From Novosphingobium sp. RL4 (GTDB lineage Bacteria > Pseudomonadota > Alphaproteobacteria > Sphingomonadales > Sphingomonadaceae), in contig NZ_CP141944.1 of assembly GCF_035658495.1 (NCBI RefSeq), positions 1,266,001 through 1,330,000 on the forward strand: a stretch of 64,000 nt of DNA, written 5' to 3'. This document shows, piece after piece, positions 27,888 to 39,177 of this stretch (the first letter of the stretch is position 1; every line of letters begins with the position of its first letter). The position numbers and the translations under genes are program-made. Under the pieces are notes generated by a model. The model was given only the letters and a program-made list of their open reading frames with translations. It had not been told where the DNA came from and did not search any database.

Positions 27888-28225
27888 TGGCCAAGCTGTC
27901 TCTTTTCGATCGCCGCGCTCGTCGCGTTCGTACCGCACTGAAGGCTCGTTCGGGCGGCCGTCCTCGTCTGTCGGTGCACCGCACCGGCCGTCACATCTAT
28001 GCGCAGATCATCGACGATGCGCAGGGCCGTACGGTGGCCGCCGCCAACACGCTTGGCGCCAAGGGCACCGACAAGGACGCCGCGATCCGCGTGGGCAAGG
28101 AACTCGCCGAGGCCGCCAAGAAGGCGGGTATCACTTCGGTCGTGTTCGACCGTGGCGGTTTCCTCTTCCATGGCCGCGTCAAGGCGCTGGCCGATGCCGC
28201 CCGTGAAGGCGGGCTGGAGTTCTGA
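27887..28225 (+). CDS. rplR: 50S ribosomal protein L18
   Basis: 112 residues: '[36 protein letters not shown]', '[28 protein letters not shown]'. Binds 5S rRNA with L5. rpsE follows after 2 bases. Confidence 0.97.
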   Translation: MAKLSLFDRRARRVRTALKARSGGRPRLSVHRTGRHIYAQIIDDAQGRTVAAANTLGAKGTDKDAAIRVGKELAEAAKKAGITSVVFDRGGFLFHGRVKALADAAREGGLEF

Positions 28226-28227
28226 TC

Positions 28228-28941
28228 ATGGCTGACGAAAACATCAACGAAGCGCCGATCGCCGCTGAGCAGCCGCAGGGCGGCGAAGCGCAGGAGACCC
28301 GTGAGGGTCGCGGGCGCGGTCGTGGTCGCGGTGAACGCGGTGAGCGTGGTGGCCGTGGCCGTCGCGATGACCGTCGCGGTGGCCGCAACAACGACGAGGA
28401 ACAGGGCGAGGAGCTTATTGAGAAGCTCGTCCACATCAACCGCGTCTCGAAGACGGTCAAGGGCGGTAAGCGCTTCGGCTTCGCTGCGCTGGTCGTCGTA
28501 GGCGACGGCAAGGGCCGTGTCGGCTTCGGCCACGCCAAGGCTCGCGAAGTTCCCGAGGCGATCACGAAGGCCACTGCTTCTGCCAAGAAGAAGATGGTCC
28601 GCGTGGCGCTCAAGGAAGGCCGCACTCTTCACCACGACGGCAAGGGCCACTTCGGCGCCGGCAAGGTGAACGTGCGTTCGGCTCCGGCCGGTACCGGCAT
28701 CATCGCCGGTGGCCCGATGCGCGCCGTGTTCGAGAGCCTGGGCGTCGCTGACGTCGTCACCAAGTCGGTGGGCACCTCGAACCCGTACAACATGATCCGC
28801 GCCACCTTCGACGCGCTCGTCAACCAGACTTCGCCGAAGTCGGTTGCCCAGCGTCGTGGCAAGAAGGTCGCCGACCTGCTTGGTCGCGGTGGCGTCAGCG
28901 AAGCAGAGGCCGAGGCCGCTGCCGAAGCCATCGTGGAGTAA
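28228..28941 (+). CDS. rpsE: 30S ribosomal protein S5 with long RG-rich N-terminal extension
   Basis: 237 residues against 166 in E. coli. The core starts near residue 65 ('[29 protein letters not shown]') and is complete ('[25 protein letters not shown]'). Residues 1-62 are an extra segment: an acidic start, then a stretch of alternating Arg-Gly and Glu-Arg-Gly (residues ~28-52). S5 lines the mRNA entry channel and supports decoding fidelity. The extension could contact RNA; similar but usually shorter extensions occur in other alphaproteobacteria. Confidence 0.96.
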   Translation: MADENINEAPIAAEQPQGGEAQETREGRGRGRGRGERGERGGRGRRDDRRGGRNNDEEQGEELIEKLVHINRVSKTVKGGKRFGFAALVVVGDGKGRVGFGHAKAREVPEAITKATASAKKKMVRVALKEGRTLHHDGKGHFGAGKVNVRSAPAGTGIIAGGPMRAVFESLGVADVVTKSVGTSNPYNMIRATFDALVNQTSPKSVAQRRGKKVADLLGRGGVSEAEAEAAAEAIVE

Positions 28942-28946
28942 GGCTC

Positions 28947-29123
28947 ATGGCAAAGATCAAGATCAAGCAGATCGGTTCGCCGATCCGTCGCCCCGAAAGC
29001 CAGAAGAAGATCCTCATCGGTCTTGGCCTGGGCAAGATGCACAAGGTCGTCGAACGCGAAGACACCCCGGAAGTCCGTGGTGCGATCGCGAAGCTGCCAC
29101 ACATGGTTGTGGTGATCGACTGA
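28947..29123 (+). CDS. rpmD: 50S ribosomal protein L30
   Basis: 58 residues: '[19 protein letters not shown]', '[33 protein letters not shown]'. The normal small bacterial form. Lies 5 bases after rpsE. A strong terminator follows 27 bases after its stop, so the spc operon appears to end here instead of continuing to rplO. Confidence 0.96.
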   Translation: MAKIKIKQIGSPIRRPESQKKILIGLGLGKMHKVVEREDTPEVRGAIAKLPHMVVVID

Positions 29124-29150
29124 TCAGCCTGTATCAGGCACGATAACCGG

Positions 29151-29183
29151 AAGGGCCCTGGCGGAAACGTCGGGGCCTTTCTC
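29151..29183 (+). terminator. Intrinsic terminator after rpmD
   Basis: GGCCCTGGC pairs with GTCGGGGCC (two G-T pairs) around a GGAAAC loop, flanked by AAG upstream and TTTCTCG downstream. It separates rpmD from the lipoprotein gene. Confidence 0.75.
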
Positions 29184-29320
29184 GTTTCGGTCGAGCTTTA
29201 CATTCCCTTATCCCGCGTCTTATCGATGCTGCGCATAATCCGTGCGTAGCCGTGTCGGTTCCTCCACCTTTGGTGCCACTTGTGTTAAGCGCGGAGATCT
29301 GGATTTCCCCGGGGGATACT

Positions 29321-30589
29321 TTGCTTCGCAGGACCATCGCGGCCACGTCACTGTCTCTGGCCGTTCTCGCTCTTTCGGGATGTGAAGGCAGCGAGCCGCC
29401 CGATAACGGTGAAACCTATGTTCAGGAGAGTCCGGCTGCCGAGCCGGCCTGTAACGATCCGCTCGCCGATCCCGCTACGCTGGAGCGTGATCGCGAGGCC
29501 GACAAGGCGCTCAAGACGCTTCTCGCATCCGGACAGGCCGATCCGGTTGCCGAGGCGCGCAAGGCTGCGGCGGCCGGAGATTTCCGGCTTGTCGCTGCGG
29601 TGACGCTTGGCGGCATCGACACCAGCCAGTTCGGTGCTCAATGCGTGCTACGGGGAGGACTATCTCCCCGGATGGCGCGTGTCGTGACCTACTTCGGTGA
29701 AGATTCGCTGCCGACGCCTGCGCCCAGTGAGGCGCCGAGCGGTGAGACCGAAGATCGGCTCGCGACATTTGCACGGACTTTCAATGAAGCGCTGATCGCT
29801 AATCCGGCGTATCCATATCGAGACGTGTGCCGGTCCGTTCCCGTCCTGGCTGTGAAGAAGGGGGCTGCAGCGCAGGAGCCTGACGTCGCGAAGGGTCCAG
29901 AGCGCGCTTATGGTTACGCAAAGCTCGGCCCGTTGCCAGAAAACGCCACGCTCGCCGATGCAGCGCGCCGCGGCAATGTTGCGGCTTTGCGGCGGATGCT
30001 TGACGAGGAACCTTCGGCCGACCCGACAGGTGATGCGCTGGATGCGCCGCAGACCATCGATTCCCCAGATCTGTTCGGAATGACGCCGCTTGCCTGGGCA
30101 ATTGCCTATCATCGTGACGGAGCCGCTCGTTTCCTGCTCTCACGGCAGGCGAGCCCTTCGGGCGCGCAGTGTCAGGCGCTGATGGACCGCGATTCGCCGA
30201 TGCAGATTGCGCGAGCTCAGGGCTGGCTGCAGATGGTCCTGAAGATGAAGGCGCTTGTGCCTGAGGCCGATTATGCCGGTCTCGCGGAAGAGCCGGCCTT
30301 GCCCGATGGAAACAAGGCGCAGTTCAACGCCGAACTGGCGAAACTGGGCGATCGTTACGGCACGATCTTTAATAAGGACGAGCTCACTCGTCATGAATTG
30401 AAGTTCACCGTTAACGCTGGCGGGCGCGTAACCTCTTGTTCTTTCGAACCGAAAACTGTTTCACCAGAGTTCGACGCGGATATTTGCCGGCTTGGTGCCG
30501 AGGTGTTCAAATGGAAGCCCGCACGAGACGCTGAAGGCCGTTCGATCCCCGGAAACGGGAAGCTCATGATCCGCCTCCGAGGCAGTTAA
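29321..30589 (+). CDS. Ankyrin-repeat lipoprotein with TonB-C-like domain, inside the spc operon
   Basis: 422 residues from TTG 29321, preceded by GGGGGA at five bases; an in-frame GTG at 29252 would bury the signal. Residues 1-21 are a lipoprotein signal with lipobox L-S-G-C (Cys21). About residues 211-280 contain two ankyrin-type repeats ('TLADAARRGNVAALRRMLDE', 'LFGMTPLAWAIAYHRDGAARFLLSR'). Residues ~357-422 resemble a TonB/energy-transducer C-terminal domain ('VNAGGRVTSCSFEPKT', then 'FKWKPARDAEGRSIPG'). It is likely periplasmic or outer-membrane anchored. It lies between rpmD and rplO, where no such gene is expected. Function is unknown. Confidence 0.8.
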   Translation: MLRRTIAATSLSLAVLALSGCEGSEPPDNGETYVQESPAAEPACNDPLADPATLERDREADKALKTLLASGQADPVAEARKAAAAGDFRLVAAVTLGGIDTSQFGAQCVLRGGLSPRMARVVTYFGEDSLPTPAPSEAPSGETEDRLATFARTFNEALIANPAYPYRDVCRSVPVLAVKKGAAAQEPDVAKGPERAYGYAKLGPLPENATLADAARRGNVAALRRMLDEEPSADPTGDALDAPQTIDSPDLFGMTPLAWAIAYHRDGAARFLLSRQASPSGAQCQALMDRDSPMQIARAQGWLQMVLKMKALVPEADYAGLAEEPALPDGNKAQFNAELAKLGDRYGTIFNKDELTRHELKFTVNAGGRVTSCSFEPKTVSPEFDADICRLGAEVFKWKPARDAEGRSIPGNGKLMIRLRGS

Positions 30590-30688
30590 GAGCCGCAGTT
30601 CCGGATTCGGGGGTGACATTGCGCCGCGGTTCGCTTATGGGCCGCGCCTTCCCATTAGCGCGACTAAAAGCGAAAGCGAGTGCAGACT

Positions 30689-31168
30689 ATGAAATTGAAT
30701 GACATCCGCGACAACGCGGGCGCCCGTCACCGTCGCATCCGCGTCGGCCGTGGCATCGGCTCGGGCAAGGGCAAGACCGCTGGTCGTGGTCAGAAGGGTG
30801 CCAAGGCACGCTCGGGCGTTTCGATCAACGGCTTCGAAGGCGGCCAGATGCCGCTTCACATGCGCCTTCCGAAGCGCGGCTTCAGCAACAAGAAGTTCGC
30901 CAAGGATTACGCGGAAGTGAACCTCGGCATGATCCAGAAGGCGATCGACGCCGGTAAGCTGGACATCTCGGGCACCGTTGATCACGCGGTTCTCCAGGCC
31001 GCTGGCCTGGCTCGTGGTGGCAAGGACGGCGTCCGCCTGCTGGGCAAGGGCGAACTGACCGCCAAGGTCGAGTTCAACGTTGCCGGTGCTTCGAAGGGTG
31101 CCGTGGAAGCGGTCCAGAAGGCTGGTGGTTCGGTGATTCTTCCTGCCAAGGAAGCCGCCGAAGCCTGA
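30689..31168 (+). CDS. rplO: 50S ribosomal protein L15
   Basis: 159 residues from ATG 30689 ('[32 protein letters not shown]'-type N-terminus); GTG 30680 would add three residues. '[26 protein letters not shown]' is conserved. Normally directly behind rpmD; here 1.5 kb of unrelated DNA intervenes, so it needs its own promoter or read-through. A hairpin terminator follows. Confidence 0.96.
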   Translation: MKLNDIRDNAGARHRRIRVGRGIGSGKGKTAGRGQKGAKARSGVSINGFEGGQMPLHMRLPKRGFSNKKFAKDYAEVNLGMIQKAIDAGKLDISGTVDHAVLQAAGLARGGKDGVRLLGKGELTAKVEFNVAGASKGAVEAVQKAGGSVILPAKEAAEA

Positions 31169-31198
31169 GCCATCGCAACCGCGATATGCTCATAGGGG

Positions 31199-31230
31199 GA
31201 GGGCGGGCGCGATGCGCTTCGCCCTCTCTT
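31199..31230 (+). terminator. Terminator after rplO
   Basis: GAGGGCG (31199-31205) pairs with CGCCCTC (31220-31226), inner GCGC/GCGC, followed by TCTTCATT. Suggests secY-adk may have a separate promoter in the remaining 140-base spacer. Confidence 0.6.
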
Positions 31231-31370
31231 CATTCAGACTGCCTTTCGGCGACAGGTCTTCCAGAGCCGGCGCGAATGTCTATATGAGCGGACCAGAACC
31301 GGGGTTCGACAAGCCTTCATGCAGTCGCTAAGGCAGACCCGAACCGACTATCGAGGCTTTACAAATCGTC

Positions 31371-32738
31371 ATGGCTTCCCGCGCCGACAATATCGCCAGC
31401 ACTCTGAGCCTGGCCAACTTCTCGAAAGCCACCGAGCTAAAGAACCGAATCTGGTTCACCATCGGTGCGCTGATCGTCTTCCGCTTCCTGAGCTTCGTTC
31501 CGCTTCCCGGCGTGAACCCGCTGATTCTCTCGCAGCTCTACAGCAAGACGCAGGGCGGCATTCTCGACCTGTTCAACACTTTCTCGGGCGGTTCGCTTTC
31601 GCGAATGAGCCTCATTGCGCTCGGCGTGATGCCTTACATCACGGCGTCGATCGTGGTGCAGCTCGCCGCATCGCTCCACCCCGCACTGGTGGCGCTGAAG
31701 AAGGAAGGCGAAACCGGCCGCAAGAAGCTTAACCAGTACACCCGGTATGGCGCAGTTCTCCTTTGCGCGATCCAGGGCTGGTTCCTCGCGGTCAGCCTGG
31801 AGGCGTACGGCGCTTCGAACGGGCTTCAGGCCGTCGTCGATCCTGGTTTGGTGTTCCGCATCGGTGCCGTGATTTCGCTCGTCGGGGGCACGATGTTCCT
31901 GCTGTGGCTTGGTGAGCAGATCACCTCGCGCGGCATCGGCAATGGTGTTTCGCTCATCATCATGGCGGGCATCGTCGCCCAGATGCCGACGTTCGCGACG
32001 AACGTCGGACAGGCCTACAGCGCGGGCGACACGGGCTCGATCCTCATCATTGCGCTGATCGTGCTGATCGTCGCCATGATCCTGATGATCTGCTTCATGG
32101 AACGTGCGCAGCGCCGTCTGTTGATCCAGTATCCGAAGCGGGCGACTCAGCGCGGGATGATGCAGGCCGATCGCAGCCATCTGCCGTTGAAGATCAACAC
32201 GGCGGGCGTGATTCCGCCGATCTTCGCCAGTTCGCTGCTGCTGCTGCCGCTGACCATCACTCAGTTCGCGGGTAAATCGCTGAATCCGGAATCGACCTGG
32301 GGCAAGATCGTCGTCTCGCTGAACCAGTACCTCGGTCACGGCAAGCCGCTCTACATGCTGCTTTATGCAGCGGGCATCGTGTTCTTCTGCTTCTTCTACA
32401 CTGCGGTCGTCTTCAATCCCGAGGAAACCGCTGACAACCTGAAGAAGAACGGTGGCTTCATTCCCGGCATTCGCCCGGGCAAGAACACCGCGAATTATCT
32501 CGATTACGTGCTGACCCGCATCACCGTGATCGGAGCGATCTACCTGACCATCGTCTGCACCGTTCCGGAGTACTTCCTCTCGATGACCGGTCTGCCGTTG
32601 CTCTTCATGGGTGGAACGAGCTTGCTGATCGTCGTCAACGTGACCGTCGACACGATCACGCAGATCCAGTCGCACCTGCTGGCACACCAGTATGGCGACC
32701 TGATCAAGAAGGCGAAACTGAAAGGCAGACTGCGCTGA
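31371..32738 (+). CDS. secY: Protein translocase subunit SecY
   Basis: 455 residues, ten transmembrane helices. Signatures: 'SRMSLIALGVMPYITASIVVQL' (TM2), 'LGEQITSRGIGNGVSLIIMAGI', 'LPLKINTAGVIPPIFASSLLLLP', 'GGFIPGIRPGKNTANYLDYVLTRIT'. The core channel of the Sec system. Ribosome site before ATG 31371 is weak. adk follows after 34 bases, the standard secY-adk pairing. Confidence 0.98.
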   Translation: MASRADNIASTLSLANFSKATELKNRIWFTIGALIVFRFLSFVPLPGVNPLILSQLYSKTQGGILDLFNTFSGGSLSRMSLIALGVMPYITASIVVQLAASLHPALVALKKEGETGRKKLNQYTRYGAVLLCAIQGWFLAVSLEAYGASNGLQAVVDPGLVFRIGAVISLVGGTMFLLWLGEQITSRGIGNGVSLIIMAGIVAQMPTFATNVGQAYSAGDTGSILIIALIVLIVAMILMICFMERAQRRLLIQYPKRATQRGMMQADRSHLPLKINTAGVIPPIFASSLLLLPLTITQFAGKSLNPESTWGKIVVSLNQYLGHGKPLYMLLYAAGIVFFCFFYTAVVFNPEETADNLKKNGGFIPGIRPGKNTANYLDYVLTRITVIGAIYLTIVCTVPEYFLSMTGLPLLFMGGTSLLIVVNVTVDTITQIQSHLLAHQYGDLIKKAKLKGRLR

Positions 32739-32772
32739 TCGGCGCTCGCCAGGGACAAATGAGGGGTAAGGC

Positions 32773-33420
32773 GTGAATATCATCCTGTTGGGCCCGCCGG
32801 GGGCGGGCAAGGGCACCCAGGCGCAGCGTCTGGTCGAGCGGCATGGCATGCGCCAGCTTTCGACTGGCGACATGCTCCGCGCTGCGGTGAAGGCTGGTAC
32901 GCCTACCGGGCTGGAAGCCAAGGCAGTGATGGAGCGTGGCGAGCTCGTTTCGGACGAGATCGTCTCAGCTCTGATCGGAGACGAACTGGACGCCATGGGG
33001 TCCGGTGCCGGTGCGATTTTCGACGGTTATCCGCGCACGGCGGCTCAGGCCGAATCGCTTGACGGAATCCTGGCCGCACGTGGTCGCAAGCTCGATCATG
33101 TGATCGAACTGGAAGTCGACGAAGAGGCGCTTGTCGAGCGGATCACCGGCCGTTTTTCCTGCGCCAGTTGCGGGAAGGGCTATCACGACAAGTTCGAGCA
33201 ACCCAAGGTTCCCGGGGTCTGCGACAAGTGCGGTGGGACGGAATTCAAGCGCCGTCCTGACGACAATGCCGAGACCGTTAGGACTCGTCTGGCAGAGTAC
33301 CGTGCGAAAACTGCGCCGATCCTGCCGATCTATGAGGCGCAGGGAATCGTTGCCAGAGTCGATGGCATGGCTGACATGGACGATGTCACCGCAGCCATCG
33401 AAGCGGTCCTGAAATCCTGA
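32773..33420 (+). CDS. adk: Adenylate kinase, zinc-lid type
   Basis: 215 residues from GTG 32773 (GAGGGGTAAG upstream). P-loop 'GPPGAGKGTQA', 'STGDMLRAAVKAGT', 'DGYPRTAAQAESLD', 'KTAPILPIYE'. It interconverts ATP+AMP and 2 ADP. The LID has four cysteines, C130-x2-C133 and C150-x2-C153, which should bind zinc, as in Gram-positive and some alphaproteobacterial (Paracoccus) enzymes; E. coli lacks them. Confidence 0.97.
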   Translation: MNIILLGPPGAGKGTQAQRLVERHGMRQLSTGDMLRAAVKAGTPTGLEAKAVMERGELVSDEIVSALIGDELDAMGSGAGAIFDGYPRTAAQAESLDGILAARGRKLDHVIELEVDEEALVERITGRFSCASCGKGYHDKFEQPKVPGVCDKCGGTEFKRRPDDNAETVRTRLAEYRAKTAPILPIYEAQGIVARVDGMADMDDVTAAIEAVLKS

Positions 33421-33530
33421 TGATGCGGCCGGGCGAAAGTCCGGCCGTTCTCGTTTGCGGTATGCGTGCCGGTGGCGCTGCCGTGACGATGCGCCGCGCG
33501 GGGCTTCCTGCGCGGCGATTTTCGCTTTCT

Positions 33531-33559
33531 TTGACTACCGTACGCGGATGCGGTAAACA
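33531..33559 (+). promoter_or_regulatory. Promoter P1 of the alpha operon
   Basis: TTGACT (33531-33536), 17-base spacer, TAAACA (33554-33559). Close to the sigma-70 consensus and correctly placed after the adk terminators. Confidence 0.6.
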
Positions 33560-33625
33560 GTTGGCGCAAGGTCTGCTCTCGCCGCCCACACGGGGCCGGT
33601 GATCGAGCGGCACGGTTCGCGGGCG

Positions 33626-33654
33626 TTGACACGCCTTTCGAATCGTCCTATGCG
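33626..33654 (+). promoter_or_regulatory. Promoter P2 of the alpha operon
   Basis: TTGACA (33626-33631), 17-base spacer, TATGCG (33649-33654). Perfect -35 box; 149 bases before rpsM. Confidence 0.6.
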
Positions 33655-33802
33655 CGCCCTTCACTCAAAGGTTTCGGCAAGTCCGGGGGCGTTGGCAACA
33701 AGCGTGCCGCCAACCGGACCTTTTGTCATTTACGCCTTTCGGGTGAGAAGCGTTGAGATGGGGGTCGTCCCTAGGGCGCTCCTGTGGAGCATGGAGATTT
33801 AA

Positions 33803-34171
33803 GTGGCTCGTATTGCCGGGGTAAACATCCCCACCAACAAGCGCGTTATCATCGCGCTCACCTACATCCATGGTATCGGTCGTACCAAGGCTCTCGAGAT
33901 CGCCGACAAGCTCGGCATCGATCACAGCCGCCGCGTTCAGGACCTGTCGGACGCCGAAGTCCTGCAGATCCGCGAAACCATCGACGCCGATCACACGGTT
34001 GAAGGTGACCTTCGTCGCGAAACCGCGATGAACATCAAGCGCCTGATGGACCTCGCCTGCTACCGTGGCCTGCGTCACCGCAAGGGTCTGCCGGTTCGTG
34101 GCCAGCGCACGCATACCAATGCGCGCACCCGCAAGGGCAAGGCCAAGCCGATCGCCGGCAAGAAGAAGTAA
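33803..34171 (+). CDS. rpsM: 30S ribosomal protein S13
   Basis: 122 residues from GTG 33803 ('[26 protein letters not shown]'). '[32 protein letters not shown]' C-terminal tail reaches the P-site tRNA. First gene of the alpha operon. The GTG start is well placed; no alternative is likely. Confidence 0.97.
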   Translation: MARIAGVNIPTNKRVIIALTYIHGIGRTKALEIADKLGIDHSRRVQDLSDAEVLQIRETIDADHTVEGDLRRETAMNIKRLMDLACYRGLRHRKGLPVRGQRTHTNARTRKGKAKPIAGKKK

Positions 34172-34237
34172 GCCGTTCGGGCCGAGCAATCGGCCCATCC
34201 GGTTTTCCCCAGCGATTTTTCGACAGGATACACGAAC

Positions 34238-34627
34238 ATGGCACGCGAACCCCAGCGCATTAAGCGCCGCGAGCGCAAGAACATCACCAGCGGCATCGCG
34301 CATGTGAACGCCAGCTTCAACAACACCATGGTGACCATCACCGACGCCCAGGGCAATGCGATCAGCTGGTCCTCGGCAGGCATGATGGGCTTCAAGGGTA
34401 GCCGCAAGTCGACGCCGTACGCCGCGCAGGTCGCCGCTGACGACGCCGGCAAGAAGGCCGCCGAACACGGCGTCCGCACTCTCGAAGTCGAAGTCAAGGG
34501 CCCGGGTTCGGGCCGTGAGAGCGCCCTGCGCGCCCTCCAGGCGGTCGGCTTCACCATTACCTCGATCCGCGACGTGACGCCGATCCCGCACAATGGCGTG
34601 CGTCCTTCCAAGCGTCGCCGCGTCTGA
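34238..34627 (+). CDS. rpsK: 30S ribosomal protein S11
   Basis: 129 residues: '[31 protein letters not shown]', '[23 protein letters not shown]', '[17 protein letters not shown]'. Platform protein near the E site. 66 bases after rpsM, 106 before rpoA. Confidence 0.98.
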   Translation: MAREPQRIKRRERKNITSGIAHVNASFNNTMVTITDAQGNAISWSSAGMMGFKGSRKSTPYAAQVAADDAGKKAAEHGVRTLEVEVKGPGSGRESALRALQAVGFTITSIRDVTPIPHNGVRPSKRRRV

Positions 34628-34733
34628 TCGAGCTAATCCGGACGACGAACCGGTCGTCGTCCGGGCTTCGGAACGTCCCGAGCCTTTCCACCAGGCTCCG
34701 GGGCGTAACCGCCATCACTCCCAGGGGAAGTCC

Positions 34734-35801
34734 ATGACTGTCAACATCAAGAACTGGCAGGAACTCAAGAAGCCGAACAGCCTTGAGATCAAGCCGGGAC
34801 CCGACCCCAAGCTGAAGGCGACCTTCGTCGCCGAACCTCTCGAGCGCGGTTTCGGCCTGACGCTCGGCAATGCGTTGCGTCGCGTGCTGCTCTCCTCGCT
34901 GCAGGGTGCTGCGATCACCTCGATCAAGATCGAGAACGTGCTGCACGAATTCTCGTCGCTGGCCGGTGTGCGCGAGGACGTCACGGACATCGTCCTCAAC
35001 GTCAAGCAGATCGCGCTCAAGATGCAGGGCGAAGGCCCGAAGCGTCTCCAACTGTCGGCTACCGGACCGGCAGCGGTCAAGGCGGGCGACATCGCCGTCT
35101 CGGGTGACATCGAGGTCATGAACAAGGACCTCGTGATCTGCCACCTCGACGAGGGTGCCACGCTCAACATGGAACTGACCGCCGACACCGGCAAGGGCTA
35201 CGTCCCCGCCGTGTCGAACCGTCCCGTGGACGCACCGATCGGACTTATTCCGGTCGATTCGCTCTACTCGCCGGTGCGTCAGGTCAGCTACAAGGTGGAC
35301 AACGCCCGCATCGGTCAGGAGCTTGACTACGACAAGCTCAATCTGACGGTGGAAACGGACGGTACCGTGACCCCGGAAGACGCCGTGGCTTATGCTGCGC
35401 GCATCCTCCAGGACCAGCTTGCGCTGTTCGTCCACTTCGAGGACATCGCTCCGGTTGGCGCCTCGCCGATGATCGGCATGGCTGCTGGCGGCGCTGCTGC
35501 CTCGGAAGAGAGCGATACCAATCAGCTCAACCGCTACCTTCTCAAGAAGGTGGACGAACTGGAACTGTCGGTACGTTCGGCCAACTGCCTCAAGAACGAC
35601 AACATCATCTATATCGGCGATCTGGTCCAGAAGACCGAAGCCGAGATGCTGCGTACGCCGAACTTCGGCCGCAAGTCGCTCAACGAGATCAAGGAAGTTC
35701 TTTCCTCGATGGGTCTGCGCCTCGGCATGGACATTCCGGGCTGGCCGCCCGAGAACATCGAAGAAATGGCCAAGAAGCTGGAGCAGGAACTGCTCGGCTG
35801 A
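34734..35801 (+). CDS. rpoA: RNA polymerase alpha subunit
   Basis: 355 residues from ATG 34734 ('[15 protein letters not shown]', AGGGGAAG upstream); the open frame extends 47 codons upstream without support. N-terminal assembly domain: '[28 protein letters not shown]'. C-terminal domain: '[43 protein letters not shown]', which binds UP elements and activators. Followed by an intrinsic terminator and not directly by rplQ. Confidence 0.98.
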   Translation: MTVNIKNWQELKKPNSLEIKPGPDPKLKATFVAEPLERGFGLTLGNALRRVLLSSLQGAAITSIKIENVLHEFSSLAGVREDVTDIVLNVKQIALKMQGEGPKRLQLSATGPAAVKAGDIAVSGDIEVMNKDLVICHLDEGATLNMELTADTGKGYVPAVSNRPVDAPIGLIPVDSLYSPVRQVSYKVDNARIGQELDYDKLNLTVETDGTVTPEDAVAYAARILQDQLALFVHFEDIAPVGASPMIGMAAGGAAASEESDTNQLNRYLLKKVDELELSVRSANCLKNDNIIYIGDLVQKTEAEMLRTPNFGRKSLNEIKEVLSSMGLRLGMDIPGWPPENIEEMAKKLEQELLG

Positions 35802-35829
35802 TCGGTTACTTCGATACCGAATTGAAGAG

Positions 35830-35860
35830 GGCTCCGCAGGAATGCGGGGCCTTTTTCTTT
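35830..35860 (+). terminator. Intrinsic terminator after rpoA
   Basis: GGCTCCGCA (35830-35838) pairs with TGCGGGGCC (35843-35851; one T-G pair), GGAA loop, then TTTTTCTTT. A textbook terminator 28 bases past the rpoA stop. Confidence 0.9.
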
Positions 35861-35932
35861 GGGGAACTGCTCTCTGGGCAGCAGGTGCAATCGGGTCTGG
35901 CCGATTTGCGTGCGGCTGTTTAGCGTGCTGGC

Positions 35933-36340
35933 ATGATCGAACCTTCCGACGTGCTATCGGCGCGGACTCGCTTCAGTCTTGGCGCACGCTTCAGGAGTGT
36001 CATCTATGCGTGGCGCGGACTGCGTAGGCTTGTTCATGGCGAGCATAACGCGCGGATACACCTCGCCGCTTCGCTGAGCGTCGTGGCGGCAGGCATCTGG
36101 CTGCGAGTTTCGATGAACGACTGGCGGTGGCTCGTCCTGGCGATGGCCATGGTGTGGCTCGCCGAGGCGTTCAATACGGCGATCGAGGAGCTTTGCGACC
36201 GGATCGAACCGGGGTTCGACCTTGTCATAGGCCGGATCAAGGATATTGCGGCCGGGGCTGTTCTAATCGCCTCTCTGGCGGCAGCGCTGATTGGTGTGCT
36301 GACGCTGGGTCCGCCGTTATGGGTGCTTGTCCAGCAGTAG
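35933..36340 (+). CDS. dgkA: Diacylglycerol kinase family membrane protein
   Basis: 135 residues with three transmembrane helices. Active-site signatures of prokaryotic diacylglycerol/undecaprenol kinases: 'GEHNARIH', '[14 protein letters not shown]', '[14 protein letters not shown]'. It phosphorylates diacylglycerol (or undecaprenol) at the inner membrane, recycling lipid from envelope synthesis. It is embedded between rpoA and rplQ, with a terminator before it, so expression is probably independent of rpoA. Lipid substrate cannot be chosen from sequence alone. Confidence 0.88.
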   Translation: MIEPSDVLSARTRFSLGARFRSVIYAWRGLRRLVHGEHNARIHLAASLSVVAAGIWLRVSMNDWRWLVLAMAMVWLAEAFNTAIEELCDRIEPGFDLVIGRIKDIAAGAVLIASLAAALIGVLTLGPPLWVLVQQ

Positions 36341-36485
36341 TAGGCCCGTTCCGGCTTGACTCCATCGCCGTTTTCGGGTTGAGGGCGCCACTCACACGTA
36401 AGTGAACCGGCTTTGGGCGATGGCCGAACCACATCGCCCGGCAGGCAGTACCTTGAACGGCTGCCTGACGAACGGAGTATATGAA

Positions 36486-36908
36486 ATGCGTCATAAGCAT
36501 GGTCAGCGCAAGCTGCAGCGCACCTCGGGCCACCGCGCCGCCCTTCTGCGCAACATGGCCGCCGCTCTCATCAAGCACGAGCAGATCCAGACCACCACGC
36601 CGAAGGCGAAGGAACTGCGTCCTTACCTCGAAAAGCTGATCACGCTCGCGAAGCATGGCGGCCTTTCGAATCGTCGTCTGGCGCACGCTCGCCTGATGGA
36701 CGAAGCGCAGGAAAAGAAGCTCTTCGAAGTTCTGGCCGAGCGTTATGCCGGCCGCAACGGTGGCTACACCCGCATCATCAAGGCAGGCATCCGCGCTTCG
36801 GACGCCGCCCCGATTGCGATCATCGAACTCGTCGACCGCGACGTTTCGGAAAAGGGCAAGGACTCGGGCCCGGTGACCACCGACACCGAGGAATACGCCG
36901 AGGCCTGA
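36486..36908 (+). CDS. rplQ: 50S ribosomal protein L17
   Basis: 140 residues from ATG 36486 ('[37 protein letters not shown]'-type N-terminus); the frame is open 28 codons further upstream without support. GGAG lies nine bases upstream. It normally adjoins rpoA; here dgkA intervenes. The C-terminal '[15 protein letters not shown]' is acidic and longer than in E. coli. Confidence 0.96.
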   Translation: MRHKHGQRKLQRTSGHRAALLRNMAAALIKHEQIQTTTPKAKELRPYLEKLITLAKHGGLSNRRLAHARLMDEAQEKKLFEVLAERYAGRNGGYTRIIKAGIRASDAAPIAIIELVDRDVSEKGKDSGPVTTDTEEYAEA

Positions 36909-36957
36909 TCGCCTTTCGGCAGTCGGCTTCGTAGAGGAGCCGGCAAAGAGATTGCAG

Positions 36958-36996
36958 GGCGGTCGCGGGAATACCTCGCGGCCGCCTTTCTTTTTG
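36958..36996 (+). terminator. Intrinsic terminator of the alpha operon
   Basis: 10-base stem GGCGGTCGCG/CGCGGCCGCC (one T-G pair), nine-base loop, followed by TTTCTTTTTG. It lies 49 bases past the rplQ stop and just before the next gene's ribosome site. Confidence 0.88.
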
Positions 36997-37011
36997 TTTC
37001 GGGAGAACGTG

Positions 37012-39171
<2,160 letters not shown>

Positions 39172-39177
39172 GCCCCT

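Larger units (their letters stand above)
33421..33802 (+). promoter_or_regulatory. 382-base adk-rpsM spacer with terminators and tandem promoters
   Basis: Terminator-like hairpins lie at 33426-33447 (CGGCCGG/CCGGCCG) and 33493-33516 (GCCGCGC/GCGCGGC, then GATTTT). Two sigma-70-like promoters follow, described separately. GGAG precedes the GTG of rpsM. No gene is seen. Confidence 0.65.
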
